Source: CALKZN01 sp050633785
Lineage (GTDB): Bacteria > Pseudomonadota > Gammaproteobacteria > Arenicellales > Arenicellaceae
Length of the DNA: 64,000 nucleotides
Direction: 5' to 3'
Assembly (NCBI GenBank): GCA_050633785.1
Contig: JBOEHE010000039.1
Span: 1 to 64,000, forward strand
The notes beneath the pieces are model-generated. The model was given only the letters and a program-made list of their open reading frames with translations, did not search any database and was not told the DNA's origin. This document shows positions 52,018 to 62,200 of this stretch, in pieces. The translations under genes and the position numbers were made by a program. How positions within the stretch are numbered: position 1 is the stretch's first letter; every line of letters begins with the position of its first letter.

Positions 52018-52429
52018 CGCTTGCGAATATGTTGTGTTTATCTTGAAAATATTTGAATTCCAGCGCATTTCCAGAAGGGTCATGCAAAAAGAAAGTGCCT
52101 TGTTCACCCGCCTTTCCTTCAAACCTTATCCTGGGTTCAATGAGAAAGGTAAATCCATTAGCGCGTATTCGTTCAATCAACTTTTGCCAAGTTGTTTGAT
52201 CTACTATTAAACCAAAGTGTGGGATAGGAACCTGATCGCCATCAACTGGGTTTTTGATGGCTGGAGAAGATCCCTGTGGATTTAAGTGTGCGGAGATTTG
52301 ATGGCCATAAAAATCGAAGTCTATCCAGGTTGCAGCACTTCTGCCAACACTGCAACCAAGGACATCGATATAGAAGGAACGAGCCTTAGACAGATCGTTG
52401 ACTGGAAAGGCTAAATGAAAAGTATGCAT
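52004..52429 (-). CDS. VOC-superfamily protein (glyoxalase/dioxygenase fold)
   Basis: A 141-aa two-module VOC protein. It begins MHTFHLAFPVNDLSKARSFY with metal-ligand His5, carries FGLIVDQ with the second-module His in PHFG, and ends with the Glu of GNALEFKYF. It could be a glyoxalase, isomerase or resistance protein. It heads a two-gene unit with the hydroxyacid dehydrogenase, and the LysR gene diverges from it, suggesting that regulator controls the pair. Confidence 0.85.
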   Translation of the reverse strand: MHTFHLAFPVNDLSKARSFYIDVLGCSVGRSAATWIDFDFYGHQISAHLNPQGSSPAIKNPVDGDQVPIPHFGLIVDQTTWQKLIERIRANGFTFLIEPRIRFEGKAGEQGTFFLHDPSGNALEFKYFQDKHNIFASDDNN

Positions 52430-52557
52430 AAAGAATACCTGTTGAGTATTAATAATATAAATGTATTTTTATTGAATAATTTGGCCATGTAAAACGAGAT
52501 TTTCTCCATATTGTTGAGTTTTTATCACAAAGTGTTGAAATGTGTCATACTGATACT

Positions 52558-53475
52558 ATGCGTAAACTTCCCCCTCTGAATGCCATAAAAACCTTTGAGT
52601 CTGCTGCTCGTCATTTAAATTGTACTCGAGCGGCCGAAGAGTTAAATGTCACTCCTGGAGCTGTCAGCAGGGCCATAGCTCATTTGGAGTCACAGTTGAA
52701 TATTGCCTTATTCACGCGTGTTAAAAAGCGCTTGCAACTAACAGATGCAGGAAGAACATATTTGCACCATGTTACTCAGTCATTGAACCAATTGTCCATT
52801 GGAACCAATGAACTATTAGAACATCGAGGTATTGGCGGACAGCTCAGAATTGGTGTTTTACCAACCATAGGGACGCGTTGGTTGATACCCAGGCTCAGAG
52901 ACTTTCGGCAGAAATATCCCACAATCTCATTTGAAATCGTTACTGTACCTGCAGATTTTTCTCTGGGTTTGATGGATTTGGATTTTGAAACCCTGGGCAT
53001 CGACATTGCATTGTTTTATGGTCAGGGAAATTGGTCGGGCATGGAGCAAACTCCTCTGGCTAAAGAGTCTCTGGTGCCTGTCGCTTCTCTAAAGCATTTT
53101 GATACCTTACAAGCACTACCAACGCTAAAGACTCAGTGGCAGGATTTACCTTTGTTGATGCATACGACACGGCCGACTGTCTGGCAGTTGTGGACACAGC
53201 AATATTGGAACATAGCTTTAGAGCCTTTACCGGTTGCACGCTTTGAGCATTACTACATGGCTATTGAAGCGGCTTTGTCAGGCTTAGGTATTGCCTTACT
53301 GCCATCAATTTTGATTGAAACAGAATTGCACAGGAAGCATTTGTTTGCTTTGCCTGATTATCCTTTGGAATTACCTGAACATTATTATGTGCTGCATTAT
53401 GCTGCTCGTCGAGACGAGTGGAAAATTCGGGTTTTTAGAGAATGGATTTTGGAAAGGGCATTGTCATTAAATTAG
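52558..53475 (+). CDS. LysR-family regulator (GcvA-like)
   Basis: A 305-aa LTTR. The N-terminal winged helix MRKLPPLNAIKTFESAARHL, then CTRAAEELNVTPGAVSRAI, is the GcvA subgroup signature. The substrate-binding domain follows, with GLGIALLPSILIE near the end. An in-frame ATG at 52540 is possible; neither has a good ribosome site. Divergent orientation to the VOC/hydroxyacid-dehydrogenase pair, with a 128-nt gap, is the usual LTTR layout. Confidence 0.88.
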   Translation: MRKLPPLNAIKTFESAARHLNCTRAAEELNVTPGAVSRAIAHLESQLNIALFTRVKKRLQLTDAGRTYLHHVTQSLNQLSIGTNELLEHRGIGGQLRIGVLPTIGTRWLIPRLRDFRQKYPTISFEIVTVPADFSLGLMDLDFETLGIDIALFYGQGNWSGMEQTPLAKESLVPVASLKHFDTLQALPTLKTQWQDLPLLMHTTRPTVWQLWTQQYWNIALEPLPVARFEHYYMAIEAALSGLGIALLPSILIETELHRKHLFALPDYPLELPEHYYVLHYAARRDEWKIRVFREWILERALSLN

Positions 53476-53853
53476 ATAAGCCAAGGTTTAGAGTTTCTAT
53501 TTGTCATATATAACATTATAAATACAACATAAGTTATTGATTAAAAATAAAATTGATATTTTAGTGTTTTGAAAATTTCAAGAAAACTGCAAAGAATGTA
53601 ACTTGTTCAGAGAAAGAGCGTTTGAGGACTGATGTTATCTTGATGATAAACCTTCATAGCAGCATCAGTTGCTATATTGTCAATGGTCAAGTGGTAGAGT
53701 CATCAACGCACAGTATTTGTCGTTAAAGGATCGTGCAAATACGGTTGTGAGGTTCCATCAAGTTTAGTGAGGGGTACATTGGTTTGATGTTTAGTGTTGG
53801 CGTTAGCAACGTCGATCAATTTTTAATATGTACTATCATTTTTAAGGGAAAAT
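53476..53853. other. Long leader region of the second outer-membrane barrel gene
   Basis: 378 bases without a gene. ACTGATG (53629-53635) and CATCAGT (53664-53670) enclose a smaller hairpin TTATC/GATAA (53636-53640, 53646-53650), so nested stem-loops are possible about 190 nt before the start codon. Confidence 0.45.
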
Positions 53854-54525
53854 ATGAAAAAAACTAAATTAACTTTATCAGCAGTGGCGCTCTTTATTTC
53901 GTCACAGCCGGTTTTTGCAGGTCAATGGAGTCTGGGAGTGAATCTGGGGCAAAGCTCCAGTGATGCTATTGTTCAACGCTGTGATACTGTTCGCAACGGA
54001 TATAAACAAATCTACCCAACTGATGAATTTACTTGCAATGTTGATGATTCAGACACTTCGCTAGGGTTGAATCTGAATTATAACTTTAATAAAACTTGGG
54101 GGCTGGAATTTGGTTATGTAGATTTTGGTCAATATACGAATACGGTTTCTACTCGAGATGGGTTTTTTACTGTGTCAGGAACGGATGAAACATTGCCAAC
54201 ATCGATGGACGTGTCTGCTTTGTATTTAGCAGCTACTAGCACTTGGGATATGTCAGAGGCATGGTCGGTGACTGGGCGTTTGGGTGTTGCTAAGGTTGAT
54301 GTTGATTTTCTTGCCAGAAATAATACCCCGGCCTTTGCTTCCTCAGGGGATGACACCAGCGTCATGGCGGGTTTATCTATGAACTATAAATTGCAGAAGC
54401 AATGGATGTTGGTGCTACGTTATGATTACTTTGATTTTGCCCCAGAGTTTGAGCCTAAATCAAGGTTGCTAAATATTGATACAAATATCGATGTTTTGTC
54501 ACTGGGAGTAACTAAGGCATTTTGA
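53854..54525 (+). CDS. Small outer-membrane beta-barrel protein, paralogue 2
   Basis: A 223-aa paralogue of the barrel at 50373: the signal peptide ends PVFAG, and WSLGVNLGQSSSDA, WGLEFGYVDFGQY, WSVTGRLGVAKVD and VLRYDYFDFAP repeat the same strands. The two loop-1 cysteines (VQRCDT, FTCNVD) and the terminal Phe are conserved, and DTNIDVLSLGV is shared verbatim near the end. TTAAGGGAAA just upstream supports the start. It was probably produced by duplication, with three unrelated genes now between the copies. Confidence 0.87.
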   Translation: MKKTKLTLSAVALFISSQPVFAGQWSLGVNLGQSSSDAIVQRCDTVRNGYKQIYPTDEFTCNVDDSDTSLGLNLNYNFNKTWGLEFGYVDFGQYTNTVSTRDGFFTVSGTDETLPTSMDVSALYLAATSTWDMSEAWSVTGRLGVAKVDVDFLARNNTPAFASSGDDTSVMAGLSMNYKLQKQWMLVLRYDYFDFAPEFEPKSRLLNIDTNIDVLSLGVTKAF

Positions 54526-54549
54526 GTTTTGTAAGATAAGACTGGAAGA

Positions 54550-54583
54550 AAAAGCCCATGGAGCATCAGCTTCATGGGCTTTT
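54550..54583. terminator. Bidirectional terminator between barrel 2 and the symporter
   Basis: AAAAGCCCATG (54550-54560) and CATGGGCTTTT (54573-54583) form a perfect 11-bp stem with a 12-nt loop and flanking A and T tracts, serving both convergent genes. Confidence 0.9.
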
Positions 54584-54616
54584 GAGTTTCACCAATGGTT
54601 TATAAGAAAAACGGAT

Positions 54617-56116
54617 TTATTTATATTTCTTGATTTCACCACTCTGGATTCGTGCAAAATACGATTCCATTTCACGTTTGACGATTGGGGCAAGAAAATA
54701 TAAGCCAAGGATGTTCGGTACGCAGATCAGGAAGACCAGAGCGTCAGAAATGTCCAATATTGGACCTAATTGAACAACGCAACCCAGTGCTACGAATGCG
54801 CAGAAAATTAGCTTATAAATGGTCTGACCCATTTCACCTTCACCAAACAGGTAGGTCCAGCCTTTGAGTCCATAATATGACCAGGAAATCATCGTTGAAA
54901 AGGCAAACAATAAAGCTGCAAAGGCCAGTGGCAGTGGGAACCAGCTGAATTCACGTTGAAATGCTGCCGAGGTCATGGCGACACCTTGGGCACCATTGGC
55001 AAAATTGGGGTCAGCAACTTGTGCCGTGCCGATAACCAAAGCGGTAATGGTACAAATAACGATAGTATCAATAAACGGTTCAAGCAATGACACAACGCCT
55101 TCTGTCACAGGTTCATTGGTTCTCACAGCGGCATGCGCAATTGAGGCGGAACCGATACCAGCTTCGTTGGAAAAAACGGCACGTTGAAAGCCAATGATCA
55201 TAGCGCCAAGTGCACCACCAGCAACGCCTTCACCGGTAAAGGCTCCGCTGAATATATTGGCAATCGCTTGCGGCAGAGAACTGAAATTCATCAAAATAAC
55301 AATAATGGCGAACAGGCAGTAGAAAACCGCCATGAATGGAACTATTTTCTCTGTCACTCGGGCAATTGATTTGATACCACCAACGATGACCAGAAAAACC
55401 ACTGCTGCCAGAATCAGACCGACTAACCAACCGAACCCATCCAAAGCGCCGCCTGCGACTGTGTTGAGTTGAACATAGGCTTGGTTAGACTGAAACATAT
55501 TGCCAATTCCCAGCGCGCCAATGAAGATACCTATAGCGTAGAATGTGCCCATAAATTTGCCAAAGCCAGTCATACCTCTTTCAGCAAAACCTTTTTTGAG
55601 ATAGTACATTGGGCCGCCAGATACATGACCATCGTCAAATTCCTGTCGATATTTTACACCCAGAGTACATTCAACAAACTTGGTCGACATGCCCAGGATG
55701 CCAGCAACAATCAACCAGAATGTGGCTCCTGCACCGCCTACAGTGACTGCAACGGCGACACCACCAATATTACCGATGCCGACCGTACCTGAGACGGCGG
55801 TTGCCAGAGCTTGAAAATGCGATACTTCACCATGGCTTTTGGGGTCTGAATAGTCGCCGCGAACCAGTTCTATGGCATGTTTAAAGCCTCGAATGTTGAT
55901 AAAGCCCATATAGACGGTGAAAAATACAGCGCCAACAACCAGCCACAGGACGACTAAGGGCAGTTGTGCACCAAAAAGAGGAATTTTGAAAAAGACAATT
56001 TTACCAATCAGCTCTGCGATTGGTGCTGTTGCGTTGTTGATGCTCTCATCAATACCAGCATAGACATTGGTGATTGAAAATAGTGCTAAGGTAAGTAGTA
56101 ACAGTAATCTGCCCAT
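54617..56116 (-). CDS. Sodium:alanine symporter family (AGCS) transporter
   Basis: A 499-aa inner-membrane protein with about 11 hydrophobic segments. The family signature region is GEVSHFQALATAVSGTVGIG then NIGGVAVAV, with VKYRQEFDDGHVSGGPMYYLKKG following; FSNEAGIGSASIAHAA is also diagnostic. The first about 20 residues look like a cleavable signal, seen in some members. It imports alanine or glycine with Na+. The uspA-like gene upstream on the same strand (64 nt gap after its stop) may be co-transcribed. Confidence 0.92.
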   Translation of the reverse strand: MGRLLLLLTLALFSITNVYAGIDESINNATAPIAELIGKIVFFKIPLFGAQLPLVVLWLVVGAVFFTVYMGFINIRGFKHAIELVRGDYSDPKSHGEVSHFQALATAVSGTVGIGNIGGVAVAVTVGGAGATFWLIVAGILGMSTKFVECTLGVKYRQEFDDGHVSGGPMYYLKKGFAERGMTGFGKFMGTFYAIGIFIGALGIGNMFQSNQAYVQLNTVAGGALDGFGWLVGLILAAVVFLVIVGGIKSIARVTEKIVPFMAVFYCLFAIIVILMNFSSLPQAIANIFSGAFTGEGVAGGALGAMIIGFQRAVFSNEAGIGSASIAHAAVRTNEPVTEGVVSLLEPFIDTIVICTITALVIGTAQVADPNFANGAQGVAMTSAAFQREFSWFPLPLAFAALLFAFSTMISWSYYGLKGWTYLFGEGEMGQTIYKLIFCAFVALGCVVQLGPILDISDALVFLICVPNILGLYFLAPIVKREMESYFARIQSGEIKKYK

Positions 56117-56180
56117 AATAGTTCTCCACTAAATATAATGTCAGGGGATTAGATAAAAATTGAAGTGCTTATCTATGCTT

Positions 56181-56615
56181 CTAAGGGACAACCGTTACCG
56201 GTAGTGAAGATGTCTGGATCAAAGCGGCGGTGACGCTGCCAAAGATCATCGAACGCATGCGTGATTCGCCGAGCTTGCCGATATAAATCTGCGATACATC
56301 ATATTCTGTGGCGATATCTTTCAATGCCTCGGCAATTTTCCCATGACGTACCACTGTTTCCACATTCAACCCCGAGCCTTTAATGCGATCAACTTCTGGG
56401 TTTAAGACTAAGTCATTGGCACGTTGAATATCCGAATCACGACGTTTTTGCCGCTCGGTCAGTTCTTCCTGAGTATGGAAACTATAAGGTGTCCAGTCAA
56501 TAATATAGGTTAGAACAAGGTCCGCGTGAGTGAGTTTTGCGTGGCCTACAGCCGCTTCCAATGCTCTCTTTCCTCCGTCACTTCCATCTATGGCAACTAG
56601 AATTTTATCAGTCAT
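56181..56615 (-). CDS. Universal stress protein (UspA family)
   Basis: A 144-aa protein with KILVAIDGSDGGKRALEAAV at the start and the ATP-binding motif G-2x-G-9x-G-S seen as GKLGESRMRSMIFGS near the end, so this is an ATP-binding type Usp. ATG 56615 is selected by the family N-terminus MTDKILVAIDGS and by GGAGAG about 8 nt before it. It lies just upstream of the Na+/alanine symporter on the same strand, a pairing often seen for Usp and transport genes. Confidence 0.92.
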   Translation of the reverse strand: MTDKILVAIDGSDGGKRALEAAVGHAKLTHADLVLTYIIDWTPYSFHTQEELTERQKRRDSDIQRANDLVLNPEVDRIKGSGLNVETVVRHGKIAEALKDIATEYDVSQIYIGKLGESRMRSMIFGSVTAALIQTSSLPVTVVP

Positions 56616-57040
56616 GTAATACTCTCCGGTCAGGTTGAATTTGAATGTAGATTCTAAAATCAAAGCAAAGCTATAAAAGGGGGGAGTTTGTTTTACCTCA
56701 TGGTTATGGTGTTAGTCGGATTCGGGCTTGGTGTGCAATAGCCGTTGCTAAGAAGCATACTTGTGTCAATGGTTCTCGGTGTTACTCTGTATTTGGTTCT
56801 TACTCCGTATTTCTCTATTTGTTCGGCATTTAAGTTACACCTATGTAAGAAATAAATCAATTGAACCGCTTTTAAATGGAAGTTGGGCTGAATATCAAGG
56901 CGAAATTCTTATTGCTATCTCCTGTTTAGGTTCGATTGGGCGTTAAGTGTACTGGTGATGACAGTATTTGCCGGAACAAATTTACAATCCATCAATGTCG
57001 CTATAAAATTCACCGAAATTTTGTCTACTGAGAAAGTATT
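56616..57040. other. Divergent intergenic region without a confirmed gene
   Basis: The 425 bases hold the promoters of the usp and glutaredoxin genes. A 61-codon open frame at 56761-56946 has only a TTG start, no ribosome site and no recognisable protein features, so it is not called. Confidence 0.5.
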
Positions 57041-57406
57041 ATGTTGTTAAAAGCCCTTAGAAATGGCGCAGGTTTACTGATTGTTTTTCTGGACTGGTTG
57101 ACTAAACCCAAAGGTGTTAGTCGTAGTTCTGAACAACAGCAGATAGTTCAAGACAGTTTGCAGGGACATTCTTTATATCAGCTGTACGCTTGCCCTTTTT
57201 GCATCAAGACTCGTCGAGCTTTGAACAAACTTAATGTTTCAATGGATATTCGAGATATTGGCAAAAACACAGCGTATCGCCAGGAACTTAATCAAGGTGG
57301 CGGACGCGTCAAAGTGCCTTGTCTTCGGATCGAACAGGACAATGAGGTACGTTGGATGTATGAGTCTGATGACATTATCAGTTATTTGAATCAACGAGTC
57401 GCATAA
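57041..57406 (+). CDS. Membrane-tethered glutaredoxin
   Basis: A 121-aa protein. A short hydrophobic N-terminal segment (about 8-22; GAGLLIVFLDWL) precedes a glutaredoxin domain with the active site CPFC near residues 51-54, the cis-Pro segment RVKVPCLRI and the glutathione-site YESDDIISYL. It would reduce disulfides or glutathionylated thiols near the membrane. The JmjC-like gene starts 21 nt downstream, so the two form a probable operon. The start lacks a strong ribosome site. Confidence 0.88.
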   Translation: MLLKALRNGAGLLIVFLDWLTKPKGVSRSSEQQQIVQDSLQGHSLYQLYACPFCIKTRRALNKLNVSMDIRDIGKNTAYRQELNQGGGRVKVPCLRIEQDNEVRWMYESDDIISYLNQRVA

Positions 57407-57427
57407 GGCTTCTAAAAGGCTAGGGTT

Positions 57428-58486
57428 GTGGATAAACTTTCACTTAAACGTCGTGGATTCAATTTGGGCATGGTCAGCATTAAGCGTGACGGTGGAGATG
57501 AACTCAGTAATTGGCGGTCAGGTAAACCTGTTTTTCTGGCAAAAGCGTGTTCATCTGAATTAATCAAGCACGCAGATTCTATTGCACAGTCCAAGTTGTT
57601 GTATCAGGCGGTACTGGCTGGACAACAGTGTGATCCCATATTGGCTGAAAAACCTTATTGCGATCGTTTGGATATTCAGTTTGAATCGTTAGGCAGTAGT
57701 ATTAATGAAGGCGATAAACAGGAAATAGAGACAGTCTTGTTTGATGCTGTTGAAGGCGACACGGTGTTGGCCGAAGACTTATGGATGAAAGTGTCCTGGT
57801 TGTCTTTCTATGAACAGGATAACTCATTGAGGTTTCGTTTTTCCTTTGGCATTGATTTTGAAGAAGATGTGGCTGCTGATTTACAGCGTCAGAATCTTGC
57901 AGCAGAATTGACCGATGCAGTTTTTCCTGAGTCATCTATTATTATAAAAAACAATAAGTTAATAGATAAAATTAAAGTGATACTTGATTGTGAGAAGATC
58001 AGTTTTGTAGAACGTATTATCTATTTTAACTCTCCCGAAGGTGGTGCGTATCTGCATCATGATCGAGAGCGTGGTCATGCCGGTGTAGTTTATGCCCAAC
58101 TCAGCGGGGTTACCTTTTGGTTGGCTTTGCCTAAGTTACAACTCCTGCAGGAGATTGAATCCTTCGTTGCAGCTTGTGTCAGTTCTAAACAATGGCCAGA
58201 AACTTTGGATAACGCCATGCAAAACGAGTTGAAGCAACTGGTAGCAAACCAGAATCAACTCTCTGCAGAACTTGACAGTTTCTGCAATGATACGTTGATC
58301 CTTTTGATCAACGAAACTCACATGTTTATTCAACAACTGATCCGTAATGGCCATGGTCAGACTGTGCAGGCAGGTGATGTATTATTACTGCCTCAGGAAA
58401 GTGACTTAACTTGTTGTTGGCACTCGGTGTTTTGTCTTGGGGACGAGGCTGGCCAAGCCTTATCGTTTGCTATTCGAAGAGTTTAA
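57428..58486 (+). CDS. Cupin/2-oxoglutarate oxygenase-like protein with HxD...H motif
   Basis: A 352-aa cytoplasmic protein with no named family that I can assign. In the second half, GGAYLHHDRERGHAG gives His210-x-Asp212, and CCWHSVFCLGDE gives His332, spaced like the iron-binding facial triad of JmjC/cupin_8 oxygenases. GVTFWLALPK between them fits a core strand. Hydroxylation of a protein or small molecule is the inferred role. GTG 57428 is the first good start, close behind the glutaredoxin gene. The Tat-type small protein follows 172 nt later. Confidence 0.65.
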   Translation: MDKLSLKRRGFNLGMVSIKRDGGDELSNWRSGKPVFLAKACSSELIKHADSIAQSKLLYQAVLAGQQCDPILAEKPYCDRLDIQFESLGSSINEGDKQEIETVLFDAVEGDTVLAEDLWMKVSWLSFYEQDNSLRFRFSFGIDFEEDVAADLQRQNLAAELTDAVFPESSIIIKNNKLIDKIKVILDCEKISFVERIIYFNSPEGGAYLHHDRERGHAGVVYAQLSGVTFWLALPKLQLLQEIESFVAACVSSKQWPETLDNAMQNELKQLVANQNQLSAELDSFCNDTLILLINETHMFIQQLIRNGHGQTVQAGDVLLLPQESDLTCCWHSVFCLGDEAGQALSFAIRRV

Positions 58487-58658
58487 GGGGTTGTAGAGCG
58501 GTAGATAAAACCAATATAGGCTCTGTATGTCGTTGAAAGAAGAGTTGTTACTCAGGAGTCAATGGTAAGTCATACAAATGACCTTACCGAGTAGTGTTTT
58601 TTAATATATACTTGGTCAATCAAAAAATGAAAAGAATAATAAAAGAGCTGAGGGGTAT

Positions 58659-59183
58659 ATGACAGACAAAAAAACACAGAGCGAACTAATGACAAAAACG
58701 GATTCGCCTGAAGCACAATCTGGAATGAATCGCACACGCCGTAAGGCTCTGGTTGCATCAATCGCAGTAGCAGGGGCGGCTGGTTTGCCTTCTCAATGGA
58801 AACGCCCCATAGTCGATCATGTTCTGTTGCCAGCTCATGCTCAAACCTCAGTGAATAATATTGTCACAACGTCTTTTACAACTACGGTTGTTTTGCCGGG
58901 TATTCTTGCAACCTGTAGTCCGATCGCGCTTATATCGACTGCCAATACACGCATTACAGGTACTCTTTTCCTCTATGATTTCATCGTTGCTACCATTGGT
59001 CTGTGTAATGATGGCTCAGGAGGCACTCAGACGGTATTGCAATCCAGTTCTTCAAGCCTAGTTACTGGTAACACTTTTTCTTTGTTCTCATCAGGCTCAT
59101 TCTCAGTGGCACGGACAGGGGCTTTTACCTCTACTATTACGGCCACGGCAACAGCAACTTCGTCAGCGACAACAACGATATAA
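58659..59183 (+). CDS. Tat-type exported Ser/Thr-rich protein with W-x-R-P...LLPxHAQTS block
   Basis: A 174-aa protein. An N-terminal polar region is followed by a twin-arginine motif TRRKALV (residues 26-32), a short Ala-rich hydrophobic stretch, then LPSQWKRP and DHVLLPAHAQTSV. Cleavage is predicted after AHA (residue 61). The mature 113 residues contain 44 Ser/Thr (39%) and two cysteines, and end ATATATSSATTTI. The signal block is shared with the protein at 23320, but the mature parts differ. GAGGGG precedes ATG 58659. The OGT-type gene downstream suggests O-glycosylation, which is inference. Confidence 0.78.
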   Translation: MTDKKTQSELMTKTDSPEAQSGMNRTRRKALVASIAVAGAAGLPSQWKRPIVDHVLLPAHAQTSVNNIVTTSFTTTVVLPGILATCSPIALISTANTRITGTLFLYDFIVATIGLCNDGSGGTQTVLQSSSSSLVTGNTFSLFSSGSFSVARTGAFTSTITATATATSSATTTI

Positions 59184-59248
59184 ATTTTTGTCCTTATTAT
59201 GATTAAGCAGTAAGCTTTGCTGCTTGGGTTTATTGGTGCCAGTTTAAT

Positions 59249-62200
59249 ATGATAATTGATCACCTTAAAGCCAAAGCAACAGCTGCAATTGAACAAGGCA
59301 ATTTGTCATCAGCCAGGCCGCTGTGGACACAGGTTTGTGAATTAGATCCCATCGATATTGATAACTGGCTGATACTGTCTTCCATTGATGAACATCTCGG
59401 CTTTCAGGCCGCAGCGCTGGAGCACTTGCAATATGCGTTTCAACTGAGCCCTGATTCAGTGGATGTCTGGTTACAATCAGCGCGGCTGAAATGGCAAATG
59501 CAGCAATTCCCCACAGCGCTCAGTGACATTCAGATTGCGGCCAGTCATGATTTTACGGATCTGGAAATACGCGCTCAACTAGCGCAATGGCATCAGTCAT
59601 TGCTGCAATTTGATCAGGCTCTGACACATTGGCGTTATTTATTGCTTATCGTAAGCGTGGATACTGATGATTCAGAGGATAGCTCAGCTGAGTTGGTAGA
59701 GGTGATAGTCCATGCAGCAATGTGCGCGTGGTTTGAAGACGACATAGCCACCTTGTCAAGAGCATATGACCTTGTGTCTCCCTCATTTATCGATGATATT
59801 GCCAGAGAAATTGCCCGCTTCAGTAATCCTGACAGGCCATTAAAATCAGCCCCTGAAGTGCACGAACCTGATTTGCAGGCCTGGGTGGCTAGTGTGCAGC
59901 AGGCTGTAGAGAAACACACAATTGCTGCTGACTTTTATGACACGGTTGCCGCGACCAGAGACAGTGTGGTCACCAGTGACCAGAAATCCATAATGCAGGC
60001 TCTGGCAACGCAGGCAGCTCAGGTTTTGACGCAGGTTGATGATCATGCGCCAACTGTTGTGGAACTTGGCAGTTACTTTTCTCATTTTGGGCAGTCATTA
60101 AGTCAGCAACGGCCTTCATCAAATCAAGTTGGGGTTTTCTTGTCTCAACGCTGTTTTGAGCAAATGGGCAAGAATACGCATTTAGATGTGGCCCTGAATT
60201 GGGACCAGTGGTTCAATTGGGAATCCACGATGTTGCCACACGCTTCTTGCGTAGTTCTAAGTAGTTGTTTTTTTTACTATCCAAATATAATCAATGATTT
60301 AGAGCGACTTATTGATGTTCTTTCTGATGGTTGTGTTCTTTTGTTACCGCTAAGGACCAGTGATAGCAAAGCCGATACCTTGCGGACAAAGATTCAGACA
60401 AAACCGGGCTGGCAACTTACCGAACACACTATTGATCAATCTATGGAGTTCTCTATCTGGAAAGTGTCAGCGGAGACTGATGATTCCAGTCAAACTGTTG
60501 ATAAAAATCCGTGCGGGGAACTAGTCCGTCAACGAGAGGAGCATGGCAATAATCTTATTCAAGCACAAATGCAATTTAGCCAAGGGCAAATTGTAGCTGC
60601 TGAAACCATCGCTAGTCAGGTGGGTAAGCAATACCCGCGTGCAACACAGGCATTGTATCTTATGGCGGTAGGAGCTCAGCACCGAAAAGAAAACCCTGAG
60701 GCACTTGCGCTATTGCGTGCCACGTTGAGGACGGATTGGAAATTTGTTGATGCCTGGTTTCAACTGGCGACAGTATGGCACGCGCTTGGAAAGGAAAAAG
60801 CCATGCTGAGAGCCTATGGGCGCTGCTTGGCATTGAACCCAGGGCACTCCCTGGCGTTGAGTAACTTGCTGTTGTTTTACACAGCAAAAGCTGACATAGC
60901 AACAGCACTTAATGTTGCTAGAACGTTATTGTTGGCCCACCCCTTGGATGCTCAATTGACTAAGCTATGTGATGATGTTGCCGAACAGGAACGTTCCGGT
61001 GAAATCAAACAGGGCATACAACTAATAAAGCAAAGCAAAGAATGGGTTCTGAGCCAGTTTCAAGCGGCCCTGACAAAGAAATACTTTAATAGAGCCAGTG
61101 ATTTACTCAAAGACTTGTCGAGCCTGTATGAACCTCTGGAATGGCGAGCAATGCAAGTGACTTATCTGGAGAAGTCAGGTCAAATGCAAATGGCTATTAG
61201 CAAGGCCTTAGAATTGTACAATGATGAATCTGATAATATAAATCATCTGAAAACGTTACGTGCCTTGTATCTACAGGCAGGCTGCCTGATTGAAGCACAT
61301 CAGCAGTGGTTGACAATCTATGAGCGTTATTCACCAGATGACACTGATTTTCAAGGTGGCTTATTTGCATCCAATTATTATTCATTTGTAGCAGATCAAC
61401 AAATTGCAGAATATCATTTTCGTTGGGGCAGAGAGCTTCAGGCTTTAACGGATAAATCATTATCGACCCAAATGCCTGCTCGAGTAAGCAAAACGGATGA
61501 GACTAATAAGAAGATTCGAATAGGCTATGTTTCGGGTGATTTTAAAACGCATTCCGTTGCCTTGTTTTTATACAATCTGTATTTGCATCACGATAAAGAC
61601 GCTTATGAGGTTTTCAGTTATTCGACCGTGAATCAGGCTGATAATATGACCATAAAGCTGCGGTTGTTCAGCGAGTGCTGGCGTGATATCAGCCAGATGA
61701 CCAATCTGGATGCTGCTGCATTGATAAAACGAGACCGCATCGATATTCTGATTGATTTGAGTGGTCATACCGGCCATAACCGTCTACCACTATTTGCTTT
61801 TCGCCCAGCACCTGTGCAATGTACTTATCTGGGCTATGCAAACACGACGGGATTACCAGCTATTGATTATCGTTTTACCGATGCGATTGCCGATCCGGAT
61901 AATGAGCGAGTTGATAGCTTGCACAGCGAGACATTGATTCGTTTGCCTGAGGGCTTTTTAAGCTATTCCAAACACTTTGGTTCACCGCCTGTTGTGATTG
62001 ATGAAGCAGAGGCTGCTCCGAGGCGTTACACCTTTGTTTGTTGTAATAATATCTCAAAAGTAAATGAGAATGTTGTGCGAGTGTTTGCTGAAATTCTGCT
62101 GCGCCTGCCGCAGGCGAATATATTAATCAAAGCTCATAACCTGGATAATGATTTCATTTTAAATCGTTATTATCAACAATTTGCCAGTCATGGTGTTGAA

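Noticed and set aside
56761..56946. 61-codon open frame with a hydrophobic N-terminus
   Set aside because: It has only a TTG start, no ribosome site and no recognisable features; it lies where promoters of two divergent genes are expected.
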